From assembly GCA_963555705.1 (NCBI GenBank), contig OY743189.1, positions 1,753,501 through 1,817,500 of the forward strand: a stretch of 64,000 nt of DNA, read 5' to 3'. This DNA is from Ligustrum vulgare (Eukaryota > Streptophyta > Magnoliopsida > Lamiales > Oleaceae). A model generated the notes under the pieces. The model was not told the DNA's origin and searched no databases. It saw only the letters and a list, made by a program, of their open reading frames with translations. A program made the translations under genes and the position numbers. Below, in pieces: positions 35,847 through 47,239 of the stretch (position 1 is its first letter; each line of letters starts with the position of its first letter).

Positions 35847-37366
35847 AGGGGTAATAACTATCATTTTTTATTTCCAAATGAAATAATCTATATCTCCATC
35901 TCATTATAGCCTCTAGAACATGAATTACTGCAATAAAACCAATGATAGCAATACACTCTAGAACATGAATTACTGCAATAAAACCAATGATAGCAATACA
36001 AACTAAGCGAACCACTTCTGTAAGTTTGTAATTAGGAGAGATGTGAATTGAATTTGGTGAAATGGACTTCGAAATCGGACTTTACAGGTCCTATAGAAGA
36101 TTATGTCAAAAATTTACCTCGCCAGAAAATACAGCGGGAGCCGTCGAAGCTGTCATCATTGCTGTCAAAAAATCAAAAGTTGTACAAGAAGATGTTCCTT
36201 GACCTCGCGAAGCCAATAGTAGAAAAGTTTCGCCATCAGAGCACTAGATTTGCTGAAATCTAAGTTTGTATACCTTTGGTTTTCACTTAGGTTTTTTTTA
36301 TATCAGAACTTGCCGTGTAGTCGCCGAAATCTTCCCAACTTTCAATCGAGTTTTCTCCTCCATCGTGCGGTTCTCCTGATGTCCTTTTTCGTCGGTTGGA
36401 GGCCGGAGGTGGATTTTGGAAATTGTTCAAAACTTCATTCTTTCTCTTTCGATCGGTGCTCCTCTCTTCTCACTGTTTTTTAGACTTTTTTTGGTCGGTG
36501 CTTCTGGCTCTTCTGCTAGTCCTTCATTTTTCCCAGACAATGCTATAAGTTCTTTATCCTTTTTTTGGTCTTTTTCTCCTAGCTTCACTGGCTTCTTCGG
36601 TTCCTTCTTTCTTTTAGATCAGTTGCACTTCTTGCTTCTACCTCTGTATACCATTTGTGAAATTTTTTCAGCCAAGAAGAAGACTCATAGAGTTGAAGCC
36701 CTTGCAAAAACGTTCTGGATGCTTCCTTGTAGTTCAAAATTAGATTTAAGATGAAACATAGCACCGTCATCCTTGAAAAATGGAAACCTAATGTCTCTCT
36801 TGAAGGCTCATCAAAGATAGCAAGAATTTCCATAGAATATATTGGTCCTCTTCCATTTCAATCCCACACCTTTCAACTTTTGCCAAAACTCAAGAACCTT
36901 TCAAATTTTAGAATGGACAAGTCTAGAACAATAAAAAACTAGAGTAAATCCCAACTATAGGATTAGATCAACGGTCCACATTTTTCCCAGCAAACACAAC
37001 ACAGAATTAAAATGATTAAAATATTAAGGATTTCTTTTTTCATACAAAAGTCAACATACTAATTTCCCATTAAAAATGCACAAGTTGAATACGATTGGTT
37101 GTTTCATTGTTTAAGAATTCCAAGTTTCCATATACAATAGATTTTATTGGCTTTTCACGGCAAGTTATTGATTTTTAAATTTTATTATTATTACTATTTT
37201 TATAAAGTTTTCAATTGGCAAAAAATTTATTCCACTAGCATTTGAAAGTTTTTTTTAACTTCCAGTTCTAGACTAACTCTACAACGAGAATATAAAATTT
37301 GTTATGAATAACATTTGGGATAGTAATCTTAGGGCATCACATCTACATTTTGTTCTTGAACTGCAT
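35847..37366. other. Unassigned segment with 45-bp tandem duplication
   Basis: Two exact 45-bp units lie at 35911-35955 and 35956-36000. On the minus strand they encode a repeated hydrophobic 15-residue phrase, IAIIGFIAVIHVLE plus one residue. The neighbouring 36048-36942 has several short frames on both strands, one with a stretch of Ser/Phe-rich residues (36250-36754 plus), none of which I recognise. 36955-37366 is AT-rich with nothing seen. Confidence 0.45.
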
Positions 37367-38808
37367 TGTAAGGTTTCGGGTCATACACGCACAGTGAAAA
37401 TTAAAACAGACTCGAAACCATAACTCGGATCAACCTTGCACTTAGATAAAACCTATAATAAGAATTATACCTTTGATGAATCTCGTGGAACTAAAATCTG
37501 GCATAGGATGTAGGAATCTTATCACCACAGTAGTCCAATAGTCCAACAGCTGACAGTGAATCACACAACATGTTAGAATCTGGAAGGGTTGGGCTAGCAA
37601 CCAAAGAACGACTCAAAGTCTTTATTGTCTTGTAACTTATCTAGTACTTATAGGTTTACGCTAAACCTAATTAAGATGGAGATAATGGACTTGGGCCAAA
37701 CTAATTCGGTTTGGACACTATTTCAGCAATCTCCAACTTGTACAAGATCCAATTCTAGATGCTTAATTCTTGCTTTTGTGTATGACCCATCGAGTTCCAT
37801 TCATGATGGCAGCACCGTATTGTTATTATTCCAATATAATTGGAATAAGATGAATTGAAATCTCTATTTCTAGTTCATCCTCGATTCACCAAAATTGATT
37901 AATTCACGTCCCAGTTCAAGATTGACGTCTAGCAATGTATCAAGGAAATCCATGTGAATGAAAATGTCATGTGGTGATGACAAAACCAGTATATGTACGA
38001 TTACTGTGAAAATACCCTTCATCAATATAACCCAATTGGTTAAAAAATATGGACATCATCAATCTCATTTCAATCAATTATATTATTCACCTCTTCTCTT
38101 AGTTGATATTGTTATGATTGAAAACATTTTTTCAACTCATAACTTCACCCCAGCTGAGGAATTTACATCAACTTAAGTGGGTGAAATACATGTAAAATTT
38201 CCTACTACCCAGAAGTGACGAATCCTCATGTTGGACATATACAACCTTCATATAACTCCCACTATACCCATACGACATCATCCTGGTGACCCGCTTTCAA
38301 GAGCTAACATCAATGCTCGCCAAAGCATAGCAATCCTTACATAAGATTCTATGACGTCCTCAAGTTAAATGACCAAATCCACAATGGCACATTAAAGATT
38401 GACCACGGACGTTTGGATATTATCCATGCGGAATCACTAGGCGGGTCATCCAATGCTTTTTTCATCTAACAATGCATCTACATGTTCAATCTAATGTCCC
38501 TTTACATTCTAGCTTGTGAGATAAACTACTTTCTTCATAAGAAAGAAATGCAACATATGCTAGTCTAATTGCAACAGCAATATCCGTATCTTTTTGTTAA
38601 TTCAACTAGGGATAATTTTATATAAGTTATCAATGACTTGTATCTTCTCACAGTCACAACACCTTATGACTTACAAGTTATTTAAACTTACTCTACGAAC
38701 TCTATTATTTAAATGATGAGTTAAACTCAATGTAATAATAGATCTGCCTTTATTAAGACAATGATAATACGTGTTCTGCTATCCAACGATTGGATTTAGA
38801 GCATAACA
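37367..38808 (-). repeat. Copia 3' LTR (minus strand)
   Basis: On the minus strand it begins TGTTATGCTCTAAATCC right after a purine-rich CTAGTGGGAGAATATCAA and ends CGAAACCTTACA, about 1,442 bp. It belongs to the copia element whose Pol remains at 45578-46600 and is now separated from it by the gypsy insertion. The possible target repeat on the left is TGCAT (37362-37366). The other LTR is not in this window. Confidence 0.75.
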
Positions 38809-38863
38809 TTGATATTCTCCCACTAGATCCAATAACTCATGTATCCTATACATAATGAGTTTA
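38809..38863 (-). pseudogene. Last codons and polypurine tract of the minus-strand copia element
   Basis: Minus strand: a CIGYMSYWI-like C-terminus, a stop, then GTGGGAGAATATCAA, the copia polypurine tract. The coding sequence continues across the gypsy insertion at 45573. Confidence 0.7.
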
Positions 38864-39599
38864 TGATGAGAACCAAGGAAGTCAACCCACGAATCAAAGA
38901 AGTCAACGCTCGATTCATTTTCCGGTGGGGGCCATGACAAGGTCAAATGTCAGAAAGGTCCAGGAGTCGATGGTGGGACTCATTTACAAGCTTCAAAATC
39001 AAATCCAACTCGAAGAGGGCAAAATCGAAGTCAATTACATAAATTTTGAAGTTCAGGAACTTTTGGTCGACCGAAAGTTCCCTTGGTCGACCGAAAGTCT
39101 GCAGGATTTTTAAGGATAGCCTCAGTCGGGTTCGGCAGATCACCGTTCGACCGAAAGTGTCACTTCGGTCGATCGTGTGATCGACCGAAACACGCTGAAC
39201 CTAAAAATGCGGGGTTTTTTGTGCAATTATCCAAATTTTTATTTTATTCCCAAATGTTGTAATATATATACATTTCCTCTTGACCCAAGAACCCTAGTTT
39301 GAACATTGATTGAGAATGGTGTCAAGAACACTTTGGGCAAGGTAATTCTTCCCTTCCTCTTGTAATTTCTTGGAACTTCTTCAACTTCATTTTGAGTAAT
39401 TATATTCTTGTGATGTTGTTGATTTCCACCACCTTGAAATTTATTTAATCTTTATCCATTAGGCTTGGTTCCCTAACTTATGAATTTTGGGTGAGATTTA
39501 AACTTGGGTTAATGTGTCTTCATATCGATTTTAGCTTTCTTGGGTCGATTCCAATTAGTGTGGGAATTTTTGGCAAATATACCAAGGGGGTTCACATCA
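38864..39599 (+). repeat. 5' LTR of the gypsy element
   Basis: TGATGAGAACC to GGTTCACATCA. It carries a 22-bp local duplication near 38887 that is absent from the 3' LTR. TCGACCGAAA occurs at 39067, 39087, 39147 and 39181, with an inverted TTCGGTCGA at 39164. A probable TATA region is TATATATACA near 39265. Confidence 0.97.
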
Positions 39600-39601
39600 T
39601 T

Positions 39602-39613
39602 TGGTATCAGAGT
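39602..39613 (+). promoter_or_regulatory. Primer-binding site, initiator tRNA-Met (mutated)
   Basis: TGGTATCAGAGT two bases after the LTR. The expected final C is T. Confidence 0.9.
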
Positions 39614-39666
39614 TTGGCTCTAAAATTGATATATCTATCCTTAAATTTCTTGTTATTGTTGTTGTT

Positions 39667-39709
<43 letters not shown>
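39667..39709 (+). repeat. Poly(A) tract in gypsy leader
   Basis: About 43 consecutive A bases in the untranslated leader, downstream of the primer site. Confidence 0.95.
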
Positions 39710-39710
<1 letters not shown>

Positions 39711-40204
39711 GAAAAATTACACAAAAATATGATGTTGTCTTGAGCTTTGGTTGATCCCTCTACATTGGGTCCTTGTTGTTGTCATATTTGATTAGTTAGG
39801 GTACATTTGGACAAACACTTGACAAATTCCTATGCTACTCAATGTGTGCTTTCAAAGTGTTTGACAAAATGTTCCAAAGAAAAACTCCACGTTAAATCTT
39901 ACTTTGCAAATATCAAAATACTCCTAGTTGGCAACTTGTTCCATTACCAATTACATTGTGATCCAACTCTTGAAAACCTTGTCATATAAATCCAATCTTT
40001 TTTTTTTGCATATCTCTTGTAGAGTAGCAAGCAAATAAATTCCAATTGTTATTGTGTCTAGTCACTTTAAAATCCCTTCCTGTTTGGTGGTGGAATTTTT
40101 TTGACTTCACAAGGATTAATTGTCTCGATCTAGTTGATTACCTTCCTTGGAAACACTTGATAAGGGAACTTGTGAGTGGAAAAAGACAAGAATGGTGAGC
40201 TCAA

Positions 40205-42055
40205 TTGAGGGTAAAAGCCTATTTGGAGCGAAACACGAGAGAAAAATATCTTGTGAGGACACTTGCACCCTTGCACTTTATGGCTAATACACATACTTCA
40301 AGTGGGCAAGATTCTAATGCCCAAACTCAAGAAATGCGAGATACCTTACAAACCCTTTTGGTTGGCATGAATAGGCAAGCGAAGGCAACAACTATAATGA
40401 TGAGACAAATGGAGGCAATAGGAGGGAGATTGAATCGGTTAGAGGCAAGGAGGGAAGATCTACCTCCAAGGGGTAATGTTGAAAGGAGGGGGGATAGGAG
40501 AGGAGTTAGGGATGAGGATGTGGATGAGATTGAGAGTGAAGGAGGCAGTGACCAAAATTGGAACATGGGTAGGAATAGAGGAGGGCGCCATGATAGGGAA
40601 TTTGATCGGGAATATTCGAGGGAGCGTAGAGGTAGAGATAGGATAGATGGAAATATTGGTAGTGTCAAGATGAAGATCCCTTCATTTCATGGGAAAAGTG
40701 ATCCCGATGCATATTTGGAGTGGGAAAGGAAAATGGAGTTAATTTTTGAATGCCATAGGTACTCCGAGGAGAAGAAGGTCAAGCTAGCGGTGGTAGAGTT
40801 TACCGACTACGCTCTAGCTTGGTGGGATAATTTATTGCTCACAAGGAGGAGGAACTATGAGGGGGGTGTGAACACATGGGGTGAGTTGAAGAGCCTCATG
40901 AAGAAGAGGTTTGTGCCCAACCATTACTATAGAGGGCTATACCAAAGGTTGCAAACTCTTAAGCAAGGGACTAGGAGTGTTGAAGATTATTATAAAGAAT
41001 TGGAGAAGACCCTAATGATGGAAAATATAGAAGAAGATAGGGAGGCCACTATGGCTCGATTTATTAGTGGCTTGAATAGAGAGATAGCCAATGTATTAGA
41101 ATTGCACCATTATGTGGAGATGGAGGAATTGGTGCACATGGCTATCAAAGTGGAGGATCAATTGAGGAAGAAGGGTCAATTTAAGAAAAAGGGGCAAGAA
41201 AAATACACCGGGGTCTCTAGCTCAACTTGGAAATCCCGATGGGGCAATGAAAGGATTGATAGGGCACCTCCTACGGAGAAGAGTGGGCCGCCCAAGGGGA
41301 AGAAAATTGTGGTCCATAAAGACAAGCCCAATGTCGGTTCAACCACATCTAGAAGTAGGGATGTTGAATGCTTCAAGTGTCGGGGTAGGGGGCATTATTC
41401 TCTTGATTCTCCAAATAATAGAGTGATGGTCGTTTGGAACGGGGAGTGGTATTCCGAAGATGAGAATGAAGAAGGGAGAAATTTTGTGGTAAATGAGCGT
41501 GATAGTGATGAAGTGGAAGTGGAAGGAGTAGTTAGCCCACCTAAGTCCTTGGTTATCATGCAGGCTCTCAATTCCCAACCCAAAATTGGTGAGGTAGAAA
41601 ATCAAAGGGAAAATATTTTCCATACTCGGTGCCTTGTTAATGATATAGCATGTAGTATTATTATTGATGGGGGTAGTTGCACAAATGTGGCTAGTGCTAG
41701 CATGGCGGAGAGGTTAAAGTTACCAACAAAGAAGCACCCAAGCCCCTACAAGCTACAATGGTTGATCGACTATGGAGAGGTGAGGGTGACTAAGCAAGTC
41801 CTTCTTACCTTCCACATTGGCACTTATAGTGACCAAGTACTTTGTGATATTGTTCCCATGCAAGCTAATCACATTCTCTTGGGAAGACCATGGCAATATG
41901 ATCGAAGGGTGATTCATGATGGGCGAAAAAATAGGCATAGCTTCCAAGTGGATGGGAAGCAAGTGGTCTTATTACCCTTGAGTCCCGAGGAGGTATATAA
42001 AGATCAAATGAAACTCAAAAGGGAGGTTGAAGAGAGAAAAAAGAGAGTTGATTAA
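40205..42055 (+). CDS. Gypsy Gag-protease frame
   Basis: 616 codons open; the likely start is the second Met (40280, MANTHTSSGQDS). A basic/acidic N-terminus with Arg-Asp repeats is followed by the Gag core: KMKIPSFHGKSDPDAYLEWE, YALAWWDNLL and LKSLMKKRFVPNHYYRGLYQ. The zinc knuckle is C389-x2-C392-x4-H397-x4, but its fourth ligand is S402 instead of Cys. The protease domain follows, IIIDGGSCTNVAS, with catalytic D488 in a DGG rather than DSG setting, then HILLGRPWQYDR. The frame ends about 200 bp before the first recognisable RT block. Open and possibly translatable, but the knuckle is defective. Confidence 0.9.
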   Translation: MRVKAYLERNTREKYLVRTLAPLHFMANTHTSSGQDSNAQTQEMRDTLQTLLVGMNRQAKATTIMMRQMEAIGGRLNRLEARREDLPPRGNVERRGDRRGVRDEDVDEIESEGGSDQNWNMGRNRGGRHDREFDREYSRERRGRDRIDGNIGSVKMKIPSFHGKSDPDAYLEWERKMELIFECHRYSEEKKVKLAVVEFTDYALAWWDNLLLTRRRNYEGGVNTWGELKSLMKKRFVPNHYYRGLYQRLQTLKQGTRSVEDYYKELEKTLMMENIEEDREATMARFISGLNREIANVLELHHYVEMEELVHMAIKVEDQLRKKGQFKKKGQEKYTGVSSSTWKSRWGNERIDRAPPTEKSGPPKGKKIVVHKDKPNVGSTTSRSRDVECFKCRGRGHYSLDSPNNRVMVVWNGEWYSEDENEEGRNFVVNERDSDEVEVEGVVSPPKSLVIMQALNSQPKIGEVENQRENIFHTRCLVNDIACSIIIDGGSCTNVASASMAERLKLPTKKHPSPYKLQWLIDYGEVRVTKQVLLTFHIGTYSDQVLCDIVPMQANHILLGRPWQYDRRVIHDGRKNRHSFQVDGKQVVLLPLSPEEVYKDQMKLKREVEERKKRVD

Positions 42056-42239
42056 CCCCAGCGGATGGAAAGAGGGTGAAGATAAAGGTGAGGTGGAGAG
42101 TGAGAAGAAAAATGAGGCGGAAAGAGGGAGGTAAAAAGGGTGAGTTTCTATGCAAGTAAGGGGGATGTTGACCAACAAGTGTTCTTGTTAGTGTAAAAGG
42201 AATCTCTCCTTATACTTGACGAGTCTCATAACTCCCTCC

Positions 42240-44855
42240 CCGATTTAGCTGTTTCCTTATTGTGGGAATTTCAAGATGTTTTCCTGGAGGAGATGCCTAG
42301 TGGTCTTCCGCCCATTAGAGGCATCGAGTATCAAATTAATCTCATTCCTGGTGCAGTCATCCCAAATAGGTCCGCCTATCGAAGCAACCCAGAGGAAACT
42401 AAGGAGCTCCAAAAACAAATTAAGGAGTTGATGAGCAAGGGATATGTTTGAGAGAGCTTGAGTCCTTGTGCCGTGCCCGTGCTCCTAGTGCCCAAGAAGG
42501 ATGGAACCTACAGGATGTGCGTTGATTGTAGAGCTGTCAACAACATAACAGTAAAGTATCACCATTCCATCCCCAGGTTAGATGACATGTTAGATGAATT
42601 ACATGGTTCTTGTATCTTTAGTAAAATTGATTTGAGGAGTGGATACCATCAAATTAGGATGAGGGAAGGGGATGAATGGAAAACCGCATTTAAAACTAAA
42701 CATAGTTTGTATGAATGGTTGGTCATGCCATTTGGTCTAATGCACCAAGCACTTTCATGAGGCCGATGAATCATATCTTGCGTGCATTTATTGGAAAATT
42801 TGTGGTTGTTTATTTTGATGATATTCTAATTTATAGCAAGAATTTTAAAGATCATGTAGAACATCTGAGGGGTGTGCTTTTGGTTTTGAAAGAAGAAAAA
42901 TTATATGCCAATCTCAGCAAGTGTCATTTTTGCATGGAAAGTGTCATTTTTTCTTGGATTTGTTGTTAGCACCAAGGGAATTGAGGTTGATGAAGAAAAA
43001 GTTAGAGCCATTAGGGAATGGCCAACTCCCAAGAGTGTTACTGAGGTAAGAAGTTTTCATGGCTTGGCTAGTTTTTATCGGCGCTTTGTTAAAGATTTTA
43101 GCACTTTAGCCTCCCCACTTACCGAAGTTGTTAAAAAAAAAATGTTGGGTTTAAATGGGGGTAGCCCAAGAAAATGCATTTAAGGTCATTAAAGAAAGAT
43201 TATATACTGCACCTGTCTTGGCACTGCCTAACTTTGACAAAACTTTTGAGATTGAGTGTGATGCTTCAGGAATAGGTATTGGAGCGGTGCTGATGCAAGA
43301 GAAGAGGCCAATTGCCTATTTTAGTGAGAAGCTCAACGGGGCCACTTTGAATTACCCGTCCTATGACAAGGAGCTCTACGCATTGGTGTGAGCATTGGAG
43401 ACGTAGATTCATTACCTGTGGCCGAGGGAGTTTGTTATCCACACGGATCATGAGTCGTTGAATCACTTGAAGGGGCAAGGTAAATTAAGCAAAAGACATG
43501 CTAAGTGGATGGAGTACGTGGAGACCTTCCCGTACGTCATCAAATACAAACAAGGTAAAGATAATGTAGTAGCCGACGCCCTTTCTCGAAGGTATGCCCT
43601 TATCTCTACCTTGGGTGCCAAATTATTGGGTTTTGAAAGTATTAAGGAATTGTATGTGCATGATGTCAATTTTTCAAGTGTATTTGAGGCCTGTGAAAAT
43701 ATTGCATGTGACAAATTTTATTGGCATGATGGGTTTTTATTTTGCGAGAACAAACTGTGTGTGCCAAATTGCTCCCTGAGAGAATTGTTGACTAGGGAGG
43801 CTCATGGGGGTGGTTTAATGGGTCATTTTGGGGTAAAGAGGACTTTGGAAGTCTTACAAGAGCATTTATTTTGGCTGAAGATGCGTAGAGATGTTGAGAG
43901 GATTTGTTTTAGGTGTGTGACCTGTAAGAAGGCCAAATCCAAGGTAGTCCCACACGGACTGTATACACCCCTACCTGTTCCTAGTGAACCTTGGACGGAA
44001 GTTTCTATGGACTTTATTTTGGAATCTCCTAGGTCTAAAAAAGGTAGTGATTCCATCTTTATGGTTGTAGATAGGTTTAGTGAAATGGCACATTTTCTTG
44101 CTTGCTATAAAACTGATGATGCCATTCATATAGCCGACCTATTCTTTAGGGAAATAGTGAGACTCCATGGGGTTCCTATGAGCATTGTGTCGGATAGGGA
44201 CGTTAAATTCCTTAGCCACGTTTTGAAGGTATTGTGGGGAAAATTGGGAACTAAACTTTTGTTTTCGACAACTTGTCATCCCCAAACTGACGGCCAAACC
44301 GAGGTGGTTAATAGAACCTTAACACAACTCGTCCGCACTATCATCAAAAGAAACCTAAAGAATTGGGAAAAATGTTTACCTTTTGTTGAATTTTCTTATA
44401 ATCGAAGTGTTCATTCTACTACCTCTTTTTCTCCATTTGAAATTGTATATGGTTTTAACCCATTAACTTCTTTAGATTTGATTCCTTTGCCCATGAATGA
44501 AAGAAGTAGTCTGGATGGGAAAAGAAAGGCTGAGTTGGTCAAGTCTCTTCATGAGAAGGTCAAACTTCAAATCGAAAAGTAGAATGAACAATATGCATCT
44601 AGTGCTAATAGGGGCAGGAAAATGGTGATATTTGAGCCCGGTGATTGGGTATGGTTGCATTTGAGGAAAGAGCGGTTCCCCACGCAAAGAAAATCCAAAC
44701 TATAGCCGTGTGGTGATGTCCCGTCCCAAATCCTTGAGAAAATTAATGACAACGCCTGCAAGCTTGACTTCCCTGGTGAGTACAATGTATCGGCTTCTTT
44801 TAATGTCTTTGACTTATCCCCTAGGAGAAGATTCGAGGATGAATCATTTTCAAGA
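42240..44855 (+). pseudogene. Gypsy RT, RNase H and integrase, frameshifted
   Basis: The RT starts near 42260 (FQDVFLEEMPSGLPPIRGIE), has a TGA at 42449-42451, then [19 protein letters not shown] and [13 protein letters not shown]. The frame shifts at about 42738 (after MPFGL), and [10 protein letters not shown] (intact catalytic box) follows in the next frame. Further shifts occur near 42945 and at a run of A near 43134. RNase [15 protein letters not shown], then a stop near 43390, then HTDHESL and [11 protein letters not shown]. The integrase (about 43780-44600) has the H-H-C-C finger ([22 protein letters not shown]) and the DDE core (MDFI, SDRD, QTEVVNR). A stop at 44580-44582 precedes the C-terminal domain ([14 protein letters not shown]). 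No chromodomain is clear. Inactive. Confidence 0.92.
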
Positions 44856-44864
44856 GGGAGGGGA
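44851..44864 (+). promoter_or_regulatory. Polypurine tract of gypsy element
   Basis: AAGAGGGAGGGGA immediately before the 3' LTR; primes plus-strand DNA synthesis. Confidence 0.9.
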
Positions 44865-45572
44865 TGATGAGAACCAAGGAAGTCAACGCTCGATTCATAT
44901 TCCGGTGGGGCCCATGACGAGGTCAAAGGTCAGAAAGGTCCAGGAGTCGATGGTGGGTCTCATTTACAAGCTTCAAAATCAAATCCAACTCGAAGAGGGA
45001 AAAATCGAAGTCAATTACATAAATTTTGAAGTTCAGGAACTTTCGGTCGACCGAAAGTCTACAGGATTTTTAAGGACGGCCTTAGTCTGGTTCGGCTGAT
45101 CACCGTTCGACCGAAAGTGTAACTTCGGTCGACCGTGTCAACCGTGTGATCGATCGAAATTGTTACGCTGAACCTAAAAACGCGAGATTTTTTGTGCAAT
45201 TATCCAATTTTTTATTTTATTCCCAAATGTTGTAATATATATACATTTCCTCTTGACCCAAGAACCCTAGTTTGAACATTGATTGAGAATGGTGTCAAGA
45301 ACACTTTGGGCAAGGTAATTCTTCCCTTCCTCTTGTAATTTCTTGGAAGTTCTTCAACTTCATTTTGAATAATTATATTATTGTGATGTTGTTGATTTCC
45401 ACCACCTTGAAATTTGTTTAATCTTTATCCATTGGGCTTGGTTCCTTAACCTATGAATTTTGGGTGGGATTTAAACTTGGGTTAAGGTGTCTTCATATCG
45501 ATTTTAGCTTTCTTGGGTCGATTCCAATTAGTGTGGGAATTTTTGGTAAATATACCAAGGGGGTTCACATCA
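44865..45572 (+). repeat. 3' LTR of the gypsy element
   Basis: TGATGAGAACC to GGTTCACATCA, 708 bp. It lacks the 22-bp duplication of the 5' LTR and one TCGACCGAAAG unit, and has an extra CAACCGTGT near 45140. Confidence 0.97.
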
Positions 45573-45577
45573 GTTTA

Positions 45578-46600
45578 TATGATAATCATATTCCTGTTGG
45601 GTTAGTGGTTTTATAGGTGGATCTTCAATATGCGACGCTTTGCATATTCAACCTTCTCAAGGTTAATGAACATGAGTTCTATTTTCCTACAATCTTCGAA
45701 TGGGATAGTAGTTCCTCAATACATTCTCAGGTCATCAATGAGACCTAGTGCCTATGCTTGGGCGATGGCTCCATTGTTGTCACAGTACTCATTACTAGAG
45801 CTACAATGTTAGGAACACTTATAGTTCAGTAATGAACTTAACGATCGAGATTACTTCACAAGCACCAATGTATTTGGACTCGGTTGTATTGTTAGCTGTC
45901 TTCCTTGTTTATACCATTTCAAATTGACCATACCACTACTATGAGTTAATTAACAATCAGACTGAATATTTTCTTCATCCTTTCCCGGACTGAATGATGA
46001 TATCTCTATACCCAAAGACTGTAAGTCTACATTTCTCTTCATGTCTATTGTATTCTTATTATTTCACAAGTACTCAAGAATAGAAAAAGTGTCGCACATA
46101 GTGTCACATTTGAGAAGATCTTATTTTCAAACAATCAAGTATCTTCTCCATATCATTCTTTTTCAATATGTATTCTAAACATCATTTTGAGAAGATTAAT
46201 CCCATAATTCTTGGGATCAAATCCTACATTGTATTATTTTAGCATTACATCTATGTACGTGGATTAAGAAATCAAAACAACCTTCCAAATCTATCTCTGT
46301 AGATTCTAGTTCCCAAAGTGAAGGTCTTATTTCTCAAATCCATCATGCAGAAATTTTAAACAATTGCACTTTCACTTTCAAGGTTAGAGATTCAACTTCT
46401 CATCAATAATATGTCATGTACATATAGTATCAGAAATATTGAACACTCCCACTAAACTTTTAGATACACACACATGATTCATCTACAATTTTTGATAAAA
46501 TCAAACATTTTGATTATCTCATCAAAATTAAGATTCTAGCTCTATGATGGTTGCTTTAATCTATAATTAAATCTTTGTAGCTAGTATACTATGTTTGGAT
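45578..46600 (-). pseudogene. Minus-strand copia RT and RNase H remnant
   Basis: Minus strand from 46520 downward: FDFIKNCR, a stop, CVYLKV, then LILYVHDILL, where the catalytic YVDD reads YVHD. A LGTRIYRDRFGRL phrase and degenerate RNase H pieces follow: NTTESKYIGACEV, CDNNGAIAQA (through mismatches), and at the gypsy junction DPPIKPLTQQEYDYHIN. The coding end and LTR lie on the other side of the gypsy element (38809-38863, 37367-38808). Many stops and shifts; older than the gypsy insertion. Confidence 0.85.
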
Positions 46601-46850
46601 ATTTAAGGATTCAAAAATCCCATAATCACAGCATGTTGATACCTTCAAGCAGAATCCGAATTAGGGATGTGTAACTCAATGGAGTATACATGATCCTAAT
46701 ATCTTAACACGGAGTTAGTGCATTCTCAGTCGTCACTAAGTCCTAAGTAGTGTGCGCATTCCAAGCTTTGATATGTGCCTCATCCAATGCAAGCACAGAT
46801 TCTAGCTTAAATAATTGATTAAATATATATGTGATATAATGAACTATTTT

Positions 46851-47188
46851 CACTACAACAAAAGTGACATTTTACGACATGCATTTACGGCGTACATATA
46901 AGGTATGCCATAAAAGTAGAGTTTTTACGGCGTGCATTTTATGCACGCCGTAAAATGTCACAATTTATGGCGTGCATAACTTGCACGTCGTAAAAATTTA
47001 TGATTAGTATATTTTCCATACTAATTTACGACATTCATCTGTGAATGCCATAAATAGTGCTTACGGCGTGCAATATTGCGCACCGTAAAAAGTCTCCACA
47101 ATAGTATTTAGGGCATGCATTTTTGCACGCCATAAATACTATGAGCATCATAGTATTTACGGCGTTTAATGCACGTCGTAAAACATGC

Positions 47189-47190
<2 letters not shown>
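46851..47190 (+). mobile_element. CACTA (En/Spm) transposon end with hairpin subterminal repeats
   Basis: CACTACAACAAAAG at 46851 matches the CACTA terminal signature. The next ~330 bp are a chain of inverted TTTACGGCGTGCA units. The best is a perfect 15-bp stem, 46923-46937 with 46941-46955, separated by three T. Further imperfect pairs lie at about 46963-47000, 47030-47055, 47062-47090, 47100-47133 and 47158-47183. The other terminus (TTGTTGTAGTG) was not found up to 64000, so the element is truncated or its end is lost. Confidence 0.8.

Positions 47191-47238
<48 letters not shown>
47191..47238 (+). repeat. Poly(T) tract
   Basis: 48 consecutive T at the inner edge of the CACTA subterminal repeats. 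Confidence 0.97.

Positions 47239-47239
<1 letters not shown>

Larger units (their letters stand above)
38864..45572 (+). mobile_element. Full-length Ty3/gypsy retrotransposon, GTTTA duplication
   Basis: A 6.7 kb element with 736-bp and 708-bp LTRs, tRNA-Met primer site, gag-protease frame, broken RT-RNase H-integrase frame and polypurine tract, all in standard Ty3 order. The target duplication GTTTA lies at 38859-38863 and 45573-45577. The LTRs show several substitutions and three indels, so the insertion is not recent. It lies inside the 3' end of an older minus-strand copia element. Confidence 0.97.

Noticed and set aside
36250..36754. Ser/Phe-rich frames of 77 and 112 residues
   Set aside because: Overlapping frames with biased T-rich composition and no motif; not called.
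44710..45099. 129-residue frame across the gypsy pol end
   Set aside because: It runs through the polypurine tract into the 3' LTR; the true pol tail is in another frame.
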